The translations under genes and the position numbers were made by a program. From JAKEGK01 sp036507695 (GTDB lineage: Bacteria > Pseudomonadota > Gammaproteobacteria > SZUA-152), in contig DATCIR010000106.1 in NCBI GenBank assembly GCA_036507695.1, forward strand, positions 1 to 19,330: 19,330 bases of DNA, read 5' to 3'. The notes beneath the pieces were generated by a model. The model was not told where the DNA came from. It did not search any database and saw only the letters and a program-made list of their open reading frames with translations. Positions 14,045-19,330 of this stretch are shown here, piece after piece. Within the stretch, counting starts at the first letter, position 1. Each line of letters begins with the position of its first letter.

Positions 14045-14394
14045 AAATTCTTGTTTTTTGAATTAGCCTAAGATATTGGAACTCCGCCATATCACGTAAT
14101 CCATCATATAAAAATAATTCCCAATTCTCCGTTTTAAAACTTTCAATTAAAACTCATTCGGATATAATAGGGACCTCTTCCACTATGAGCAACTGAAGAG
14201 ACTTCCTTCTTTAGTAAAAAATCAGTCAGCAGTAATCAGTCATTTGGGCTTTCATATTTAAAATTAATATTGGTAAGCTGCAAAGCGGGGATCTATTAAT
14301 TTTTTTGTTCGCTATATCTATGATTAAAATCGGATCAATTTATTTCATCGCAAACTTCTTGTTAATTCATGACCAATATACGGGGGTGTATAAA
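14045..14394 (+). other. AT-rich leader and promoter region of the second peroxidase gene
   Basis: No gene is seen. The region holds the TATAAT at 14163, an imperfect hairpin CTCTTC/GAAGAG at 14175-14180 and 14195-14200, and a direct repeat AATCAGTCA at 14220-14228 and 14234-14242 (14-base period). If transcription starts from the TATAAT, the mRNA leader would be about 220 bases long. Confidence 0.45.
14163..14168 (+). promoter_or_regulatory. Candidate -10 box TATAAT
   Basis: This is a perfect -10 hexamer in intergenic sequence, about 230 bases upstream of ATG 14395. The -35 region (around 14140-14146) is poor, so an activator may be needed if the site is real. Confidence 0.35.
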
Positions 14395-15432
14395 ATGAAG
14401 AACATATGCGGTAAATTTCTAGTAGTGACTTTTTTGTTTGTAAGTGGCTTAGTCGAAGTATCTGCATTTGAAACATTGCCTGACTTGCCGCCTATCCCGA
14501 AAGATAATCCTCAATCACCGGAGAAAATCGAATTGGGTAAACAGTTATTTTTTGATCCACGCTTATCGGCCGACGGGACGGTTTCGTGTAACTCGTGTCA
14601 CAATGTTATGTCCAGTGGCACAGACAATCGTCCAGTTTCTGTTGGCGTAAATGCTCAAAAGGGTGGCAGATCGGCGCCTACAGTCTGGAACGCTGCGTTT
14701 CTGACTACCCAATTTTGGGATGGTAGGGCTGCGACTTTAGAAGATCAGGCTAAAGGTCCTATACTTAATCCCATTGAAATGGGTATGCCTAATAAAGAAG
14801 AAGTCGTAAAACGCATCAAAGCAATTCCAGGTTATATCGTCCAGTTTGAAAAAACATTTGGCGGTAAAGATGCTGTCACCTACGACAATATCGCCAAAGC
14901 GATAGCAAGTTTTGAACGTACATTGATTACCTCATCATCTCCTTTTGACCGTTTCATTAAGGGAGATAAAACAGCATTGTCAAGAGACGCACAAGAAGGT
15001 ATGAAGTTGGTGGAAGCGGTAGGCTGCACCGGTTGTCATACCGGAGCGAATTTTTCTGGACCCGCTTCCTTATCCATCGGGCAAGGATTTTTCCAAAAAT
15101 TTCCGGTATACCCCGGTAGTAACTTTGAAAAAAAATATAACCTGGTTGCCGATTTAGGCTTATATTCTGTCACTAAGAAAAATGAGGACAAGAACAGATG
15201 GCGTGTCCCAACTTGGCGTAACGTAGCGGTAACCGCTCCCTATTTTCACAATGGTTCCGTTAAAACACTTGATGAAGCTGTTCGTGTTATGGCAAAAACA
15301 CAGCTTGATAAGACTTTAAAAGATCAAGACGTTAAAAATATTGTGGCTTTTTTAAATAGTTTAACCGGCACATTCCCTAAGATAGCGATGCCGCGGTTAC
15401 CTGATACACCCAATCTAACTATGGTTGAGTGA
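14395..15432 (+). CDS. Di-haem cytochrome c peroxidase / MauG-family protein, second copy
   Basis: This is a 345-aa secreted di-haem protein of the same family as the one at 5506. The ATG at 14395 is chosen because GGGGGTG ends seven bases upstream and the resulting N-terminus is a proper signal peptide (MKNICGKFLVVTFLFVSGLV, cleavage near EVSA-F). The longer frame from 14305 would put 30 extra residues before it. Haem motifs are CNSCH (65-69) and CTGCH (211-215). The family stretches FWDGRAATLEDQAKGPILNP (107-126), APYFHNGSVKTLDEAV (281-296) and VMAKTQLD (298-305) are present; Met299 is a candidate axial ligand. It keeps the standard WDGR where the first copy has WNGR. It stands alone between decayed genes and a terminator. 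The likely role is peroxide reduction in the periplasm using a small cytochrome donor. Confidence 0.92.
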   Translation: MKNICGKFLVVTFLFVSGLVEVSAFETLPDLPPIPKDNPQSPEKIELGKQLFFDPRLSADGTVSCNSCHNVMSSGTDNRPVSVGVNAQKGGRSAPTVWNAAFLTTQFWDGRAATLEDQAKGPILNPIEMGMPNKEEVVKRIKAIPGYIVQFEKTFGGKDAVTYDNIAKAIASFERTLITSSSPFDRFIKGDKTALSRDAQEGMKLVEAVGCTGCHTGANFSGPASLSIGQGFFQKFPVYPGSNFEKKYNLVADLGLYSVTKKNEDKNRWRVPTWRNVAVTAPYFHNGSVKTLDEAVRVMAKTQLDKTLKDQDVKNIVAFLNSLTGTFPKIAMPRLPDTPNLTMVE

Positions 15433-15456
15433 AATTATCTGGGGTTGAGTGAAATT
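15423..15456. repeat. 14-bp direct repeat GGTTGAGTGAAATT at the peroxidase stop
   Basis: Exact copies lie at 15423-15436 and 15443-15456, a 20-base period. The first contains the stop codon of the peroxidase gene. It looks like a small slippage duplication. Confidence 0.8.
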
Positions 15457-15534
15457 GTCAGGTAGTAAATGACGACAGTGGCCAGTTTCTCCAAGCCAGG
15501 TTTAACCTAATTGGTTTCTGGTGTCTAACATCAA

Positions 15535-15591
15535 GTTGACGGGACAATAGGTTGACGGGGCAATAATTGGTCCCGTCAGTTTGGCTTTTTT
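15535..15591 (+). terminator. Rho-independent terminator of the second peroxidase gene, with duplicated left arm
   Basis: TGACGGG (15553-15559) pairs with CCCGTCA (15572-15578), extended by wobble pairs, and a six-T run follows at 15586-15591. The left arm is duplicated: a 15-base block starting GTTGACGGG occurs at 15535-15549 and, with one change, at 15551-15565. The upstream copy could form an alternative nine-base stem, TGACGGGAC (15537-15545) with GTCCCGTCA (15570-15578). Confidence 0.65.
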
Positions 15592-15605
15592 GTTTGTTCT
15601 AATAC

Positions 15606-15854
15606 TTAAACCTAGATTCCGCAGTTAACCGCTTTATAAAATAGCTACCCATAGGATGTCATTTAATTTTCATGCACGAACGAGGTTCACCGGTTGGGTG
15701 AACAACGCTACGCAGTGGATTGCACGCTTGTCTTCACGATCGTCAAAGCGCATGGCGGCGTTGCAACTCCTTGGCATGGAACGACCATTCCGCGTAGCCC
15801 TGCACTCTGAAAATCGCACACTCCACCGCGTCCAACTGCGGATTCTAGGTTAAA
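15606..15854. mobile_element. 239-bp MITE with IS1380/ISEcp1-like ends and TTAAA target duplication
   Basis: The element runs from 15611 to 15849. Its left end CCTAGATTCCGCAGTT and the reverse complement of its right end CCTAGAATCCGCAGTT differ at one base in sixteen. It is flanked by a perfect five-base duplication, TTAAA, at 15606-15610 and 15850-15854. ISEcp1 of the IS1380 family has ends starting CCTAGATTC and makes five-base AT-rich duplications, so a non-autonomous relative of that family is likely. The inside is too short for a transposase. It contains a hairpin GTTCACC/GGTGAAC at 15685-15703 and a 65-codon frame (15656-15853) that crosses the right end and is not a credible gene. The intact duplication implies a recent or unrearranged insertion. 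Confidence 0.85.
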
Positions 15855-16015
15855 GCACGATTTCAGCTCTCAGAGATTTAGCGTTAACGTAATGGCGCAA
15901 TCCCTGTATAAACTATATTACTGAGTCACATGGAAAGGCTGCTAGGCTGAGTATTGGAAGGTTGAGGAACACGAACCGGCTAAACCGTGTCTATGGGTTG
16001 AAATGTCACCTCCTG
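15855..16015. other. Short gap between the MITE and the cytochrome gene
   Basis: Nothing recognisable is seen. Composition returns toward the GC-rich pattern of the right flank, which places the right edge of the AT-rich segment here. No terminator for the cytochrome operon is evident. Confidence 0.4.
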
Positions 16016-17245
16016 CTATTGCGACAGGGTGGACGCAGTGATGGCTATTCGCTTTTGGAAAACGGGGTAGTGGATGGGGGTATCGTTTTCATAGCCAATG
16101 CGTTTGCGCCGCGCTTCGTCCAGCAGGTGATAATGCACTTGTGCCTCCACCACGGCCGCTTGGGTTTGGTTTGACGGTACATCGATTGAATACTCGCGCG
16201 TGTCGCCCCTGGGCAGGCGCGTATCCCACAGATCGATAATGAACGGCCGCCACATGACCGTGCGTTTGAGGGTGGCTTGCTGCTTGCCGAGTACGTTTCC
16301 CTCCCGGTCCAGCACGCGCAGTTGCACGGTCAGATGGCGGTCCGGAGTGCCTGTCGGGATATGGTGCGCCGCGCCGGTGTTGGCGATGGCTAGCGTAAAG
16401 CGGTATGTGCCGGTGTTGCTCGCTGTTGTTTTATTGACGATTGTTTCATTGAAGCGGATGGTTAGCCCCTGCTTCACCATTTCGGGATCGTGGCCGCCGC
16501 GCCAAAAGTGCCGCCGCGCGGGCCTGGGTGTTCCGCCCGGCACGAGAGGGCGTTCCACCAGGGGCATGTGGCAGTCCACGCACCCCAGCGCGGCGACGGT
16601 TTCAGTCGTCATAGCGCGGCTGTCTTCGGCGAAGGTCTTGCCGCGCGCGGTTTGAATTTCGGCCACCGTGCCGCAGGGCGGGAACTTGAAGAAAGTGTCC
16701 CAGCGTTCGCCCGACACCACATGACAGCGCACACAGATGCGGTTGGCGTGGTCGAGCTTTTCTACCGGGTGCGGAGCGGACGTTCCGCCCAGGACCCCAA
16801 CAATCTTTCCATCTTGGTAATGACAAACAGTACAGGTCACGCCTTCGTGTTGCAGTTTGACATCGAAGTCAGGATTGGGCGCAAGTATGGGATCCCATTT
16901 TTCACGGTCATTGAAACCGAGCACTTTGTATTCCTGCTGCCGGTCCAGCGGGATGTGGCAGTTCTTGCAAATCTGCGGCGATCCGTCGAAGCGCCAATCC
17001 ACCTGGAAATAGGGATCGGTCCAGGCTTGGCTGTGAATAGTGGTGGACCATTCGTTATAGACCTCGCGGTGACACAGGCCACACTCTTCAGCTCGCAAGG
17101 TCGGGAACATGGCCGGCGCGTGGCTCGTGTCGATGGGGCGTTCAAAGGCCGGCGAGACAATGAAGACCTGCATGGGGCGGACGAAGCGCCAGCCGAGAAA
17201 AGCGATGACGAAGACAATTGCAAGCAGGATGATTTTTTTCGTCAC
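16016..17245 (-). CDS. Membrane-anchored five-haem cytochrome c
   Basis: This 409-aa protein has an N-terminal hydrophobic helix (about 5-23) that may be an uncleaved anchor, followed by five c-type haem motifs: CGLCH (55-59), CKNCH (93-97), CTVCH (138-142), CVRCH (171-175) and CVDCH (222-226). The haem region resembles cytochrome c554-type multihaem proteins. The C-terminal half (about 255-405) is a beta-rich domain with AHHIPTGTPDRHLTVQLRVLD. It should act as a periplasmic electron carrier or reductase. The start is GTG at 17245, 23 bases after the SQR-like gene, with no strong Shine-Dalgarno; later starts would remove the helix. It is the last gene of the minus-strand operon, and an exchange of electrons with the SQR-like flavoprotein or the quinone pool is likely (inference). 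The substrate is unknown. Confidence 0.88.
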   Translation of the reverse strand: MTKKIILLAIVFVIAFLGWRFVRPMQVFIVSPAFERPIDTSHAPAMFPTLRAEECGLCHREVYNEWSTTIHSQAWTDPYFQVDWRFDGSPQICKNCHIPLDRQQEYKVLGFNDREKWDPILAPNPDFDVKLQHEGVTCTVCHYQDGKIVGVLGGTSAPHPVEKLDHANRICVRCHVVSGERWDTFFKFPPCGTVAEIQTARGKTFAEDSRAMTTETVAALGCVDCHMPLVERPLVPGGTPRPARRHFWRGGHDPEMVKQGLTIRFNETIVNKTTASNTGTYRFTLAIANTGAAHHIPTGTPDRHLTVQLRVLDREGNVLGKQQATLKRTVMWRPFIIDLWDTRLPRGDTREYSIDVPSNQTQAAVVEAQVHYHLLDEARRKRIGYENDTPIHYPVFQKRIAITASTLSQ

Positions 17246-17268
17246 GGTGTGTTCTGGTGTTTACGCTA

Positions 17269-18426
17269 TCAAAACCACTTCAACAGCCAATACTTCTCGA
17301 AGACCACCTTGCCCCAGTGCAGGGTGCGGCCCGGCGCGAAGAGTTTGATCCGCGGCGCGGGCTCGGCGTAGAAATTGCCGCGGCCCAGGCCAGCCTTACC
17401 GTCGCCGGTTTCCAGGAAACATTCGCCGTGGCCGTCGAAGACCTTGGGCGCGCCCTGGCCGGTGATCTCGCACATCAGGTTATGCGCCACCACCTCGGCC
17501 TCGCCGTGCGCGAACACGCCGGCCTTGGGCAGGGGCTTGCCGATGGCGAGCATGATGCCGTTAACATCGCCGATGGCATACACCCCGGGGAATTTCGTGG
17601 CCAGGGTTTGTTTATCGACCGGCACCCAGCCGGACTCGCCGGTGAGTCCGGCATCGATCACCACTTGCGGCGCGCGGTGCGGCGGCACGTAGGCTAGCAG
17701 ATCGTACTGCGCGCTCGCGCCGTTGGCGAAGTGAAGACGCCTGGCGGCAGCGTCCACGTTCGTCACCGCGTGTTCGGGAAAATAGCTGATGTCTTTCGAC
17801 TCCACCATCTGGCGAATCTGCCTGGAGTTCTCCGGCCCGGCCAGCGGCATGGGGCCGGGCTCGGGCGAATAGACATCGACGCTCACCTGGTCGCGCACCT
17901 TGCGTTTGCGCAAGTCATATTCCAGCAACATGGCCGCCTCGTAGGGCGCGGCTGGACACTTGAACGGAATGCGGCTGATCAGCACCGATAGGCGGCCTGC
18001 GCGCAACGCGAGGCGCGCATCACGCAGGGATTCGGCGCCCGCCAGGGTGTAGAAGTTGTGACCGGCCCCGGCGAGGCCGGGGATTGTTTCCGGCGCCTGC
18101 GCCGCGCCGAGCGCGATGACCAGGTAATCGGCCGTCAGAGTCCGCCCATTTACCGTTACGGTTTTTTGCGCGGGATCGATGCGCTCCACCTCGCCCTGGA
18201 TGCGTTCGATGCCGAGCTTGTCCAGTTTGGCGAGCGGGCGTGAAATCTCCTCGGCGCTGCGGGCGCCAGTCATCAGCCACAGGAACGAGGGCTGGAACAC
18301 GTTGTTCGCGGAGCGCTCCACCAGCACCACCCGGTGCTCGCGCGGGAGTTTTTTGCGCAGCCGCGTGGCGGTCACCACGCCGCCGATGCCGCCGCCCAGT
18401 ATCAAGATCGTTTTCGGGCTGGCCAT
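17269..18426 (-). CDS. Sulfide:quinone oxidoreductase-like FAD flavoprotein
   Basis: This is a 385-aa flavoprotein of the SQR/flavocytochrome c sulfide dehydrogenase group in the two-dinucleotide-binding fold. The FAD-binding GGGIGG motif is at 11-16 and the second FAD motif VYAIGDVNG at 282-290. Cys157 (RIPFKCPAAPYE) corresponds to one catalytic SQR cysteine and Cys336 (GHGECFLETG) to another. The third cysteine of classical SQR, expected before residue 157 near the AGHNFYTLAGAES segment, is absent. The C-terminus (FEKYWLLKWF) is aromatic and amphipathic, as in SQR membrane attachment. There is no signal peptide. An AAGGA site lies seven to ten bases before ATG 18426. It probably oxidises sulfide or a related sulfur species and reduces quinone, or passes electrons to the downstream cytochrome. 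The lack of one cysteine leaves room for another substrate. Confidence 0.87.
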   Translation of the reverse strand: MASPKTILILGGGIGGVVTATRLRKKLPREHRVVLVERSANNVFQPSFLWLMTGARSAEEISRPLAKLDKLGIERIQGEVERIDPAQKTVTVNGRTLTADYLVIALGAAQAPETIPGLAGAGHNFYTLAGAESLRDARLALRAGRLSVLISRIPFKCPAAPYEAAMLLEYDLRKRKVRDQVSVDVYSPEPGPMPLAGPENSRQIRQMVESKDISYFPEHAVTNVDAAARRLHFANGASAQYDLLAYVPPHRAPQVVIDAGLTGESGWVPVDKQTLATKFPGVYAIGDVNGIMLAIGKPLPKAGVFAHGEAEVVAHNLMCEITGQGAPKVFDGHGECFLETGDGKAGLGRGNFYAEPAPRIKLFAPGRTLHWGKVVFEKYWLLKWF

Positions 18427-18457
18427 GTTGTTTTCCTTTGCGCCCTAATCGCCGGAT

Positions 18458-18691
18458 TCACGATTCGAGATCGCGCCGCTTCTGTTGATATTCCTGTTGA
18501 TCGATCTCGCCGCGGGCGTAGCGCTCCTGCAATATTTCCAATGCCGTTTTCGATCGCGCGTTTCCGCCGCCGCTGCCGGACAGCCACTTGACGATGGCGG
18601 CGATGCCCAGAATCACCAAGGCCCAAAACAGCAGCATGAAGAACCAGCCGAAGCCCATGCCCCAACCCCATTCACCCATGTCGTGAAACAT
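18458..18691 (-). CDS. Small SHOCT-domain membrane protein
   Basis: This 77-aa protein has one hydrophobic helix at about 13-36 (FGWFFMLLFWALVILGIAAI) and a C-terminal SHOCT motif, ALEILQERYARGEIDQQEYQ (50-69). AGGAGA lies about eight bases before ATG 18691. SHOCT proteins are short and of uncertain function; the motif is thought to mediate oligomerisation. It is the first gene of the minus-strand operon, 31 bases before the SQR-like gene. The Met/His/Gly/Trp-rich N-terminus (MFHDMGEWGWGMGFGW) is of the type found beside heavy-metal genes, which fits the metal-sensor-like kinase upstream. Confidence 0.85.
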   Translation of the reverse strand: MFHDMGEWGWGMGFGWFFMLLFWALVILGIAAIVKWLSGSGGGNARSKTALEILQERYARGEIDQQEYQQKRRDLES

Positions 18692-18768
18692 AGCCGTGTC
18701 TCCTATAGCCGTTATAGCGCCACACCTATCAGAAACCAGGAAACAAGTAAACAGTTAAAAACAAACGC

Positions 18769-18801
18769 GCTGCGAGTGATTAGCAGCACGGCGTATTTAT
18801 A
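18769..18801 (-). promoter_or_regulatory. Possible promoter and hairpin upstream of the SHOCT-SQR-cytochrome operon
   Basis: On the minus strand TGGTATAAA (TATAAA at 18796-18801) resembles an extended -10. Just downstream GCTGC and GCAGC (18769-18773 and 18783-18787) form a five-base inverted repeat around nine bases. No good -35 is seen. Low confidence. Confidence 0.25.
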
Positions 18802-18903
18802 CCAAAGTGTAGACGAAAAGCATTATTTGCTCAGGATCAAATTGCGCCACTAGACAACATACTCGATGGGTGAGGGGGCTACGACATTGCAAATCTTCCC
18901 TGA

Positions 18904-19330
18904 TCAGAGCACCGGCCCCGGCGAACCGGGTAAGGTTATGGTAAACCTTGTACTTCCCTCAGTGGATGTGGCGTCGATATTTCCACCATGGGCGGTGACG
19001 ATCGATTTGACGATGGCGAGCCCCAGTCCGGCGCCGTCACCGCCACGTTGCCGGGACGGATCGACGCGGTAGAAGCGCTCGAACAACTTCGGGAGATGCT
19101 CGGGCGGGATTTCTGGGCAGGGGTTTTCGACCTCGATACGGATCTCGCCGTCGTTTGCTGCATGGAGTTCCACCCGCACGGTGCCACCGGCCGGCGTATG
19201 GCGGATGGCGTTGGACAGGAGATTGCCCAGCGCGCGCCGCAGCATCAACCGGTCACCCGAGACCGTGGCGGCGCCTTCAAGCGCCAGCGCGACAGTGCGC
19301 TCTTCCGCCCAGACCTCGTAAAAGTCGAAC
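18904..19330 (-). CDS. Heavy-metal-type (CusS-like) sensor histidine kinase, C-terminal part
   Basis: The frame is open from the window edge to TGA at 18904-18906, so only the last 140 or so residues are visible. They begin FDFYEVWAEERTVALALEG, typical of the segment after the dimerisation helices in the CusS/CopS heavy-metal sensor family. The ATPase domain follows: N-box MLRRALGNLLSNAIRHTPAGG, a G1-like VENPCPEIPPEHLPKLFERF and the G2 motif GGDGAGLGLAIVKSI. The H-box lies outside the window. In the G1 motif the usual D-x-G-x-G is replaced by ENPCPEI, which is common in this subfamily. The metal is unknown. The gene is separated from the SHOCT operon by about 210 bases, and its response regulator is probably the next gene upstream, outside the window. 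Confidence 0.85.
   Translation of the reverse strand, partial: FDFYEVWAEERTVALALEGAATVSGDRLMLRRALGNLLSNAIRHTPAGGTVRVELHAANDGEIRIEVENPCPEIPPEHLPKLFERFYRVDPSRQRGGDGAGLGLAIVKSIVTAHGGNIDATSTEGSTRFTITLPGSPGPVL

Noticed and set aside
15656..15853. 65-codon plus-strand frame
   Set aside because: It lies within the MITE, crosses its right terminal repeat and has no family resemblance.
16490..17371. 293-codon plus-strand frame opposite the cytochrome gene
   Set aside because: The opposite strand encodes five CxxCH motifs and a signal/anchor helix; this frame has no recognisable feature.
1..19330. tRNA, rRNA or riboswitch genes
   Set aside because: I found no cloverleaf, rRNA-like or known riboswitch consensus by reading; a covariance-model scan would be needed to exclude short ones.

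Overview
The window looks like a chromosomal segment of a gammaproteobacterial, probably sulfur-oxidising, chemolithotroph. This rests on a DMSO-reductase-family molybdoenzyme with a DmsB/DmsC-type electron-transfer and anchor subunit, an SQR/flavocytochrome-like flavoprotein operonic with a five-haem cytochrome c, a CusS-like kinase and a PilU-type ATPase. The organism is inferred from protein families only; there is no rRNA or tRNA in view.

The window has three parts with different base composition. Left flank (1-about 4.6 kb) is GC-rich with G/C-ending codons. It holds the 3' end of a molybdopterin oxidoreductase, a fused four-[4Fe-4S]/membrane-anchor subunit preceded by a perfect 23-bp inverted repeat, an AraC-GyrI regulator, a small two-helix membrane protein, and a 54-bp tandem repeat. 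Right flank (about 16.0-19.3 kb) is GC-rich again. It holds, on the minus strand, a heavy-metal-type sensor kinase (cut by the window end) and an operon of a SHOCT protein, an SQR-like flavoprotein and a five-haem cytochrome c.

The middle (about 4.6-15.95 kb) is AT-rich with A/T-ending codons and is littered with mobile-element debris. It has an IS110 transposase fragment at its left edge, an IS1182-like transposase start with an amber codon beside a decayed DUF523 gene, an inverted pair of 16-bp IS-end-like motifs at 4839 and 13486, and a 239-bp MITE with a perfect TTAAA duplication at its right edge. I read it as an acquired island. Its intact cargo is two secreted di-haem cytochrome c peroxidase/MauG-like proteins, a membrane histidine kinase, a two-receiver response regulator with no output domain, and a PilU plus a MshE/PilB-like motor ATPase with an unusual N-terminus.

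The most interesting unit is the plus-strand operon 5506-9235. The first peroxidase stops one base before the start of the kinase, whose periplasmic part resembles the DAHL sensory domain, and the output-less double receiver follows 12 bases later. It converges on the pilU-pilB-like pair with only 29 bases between. A testable reading is a signalling module in which a periplasmic di-haem protein feeds redox or peroxide information to the kinase, with the nearby pilus motors (with c-di-GMP-type MshEN repeats) as possible targets. This is a hypothesis from gene order and domains, not something the sequence proves.
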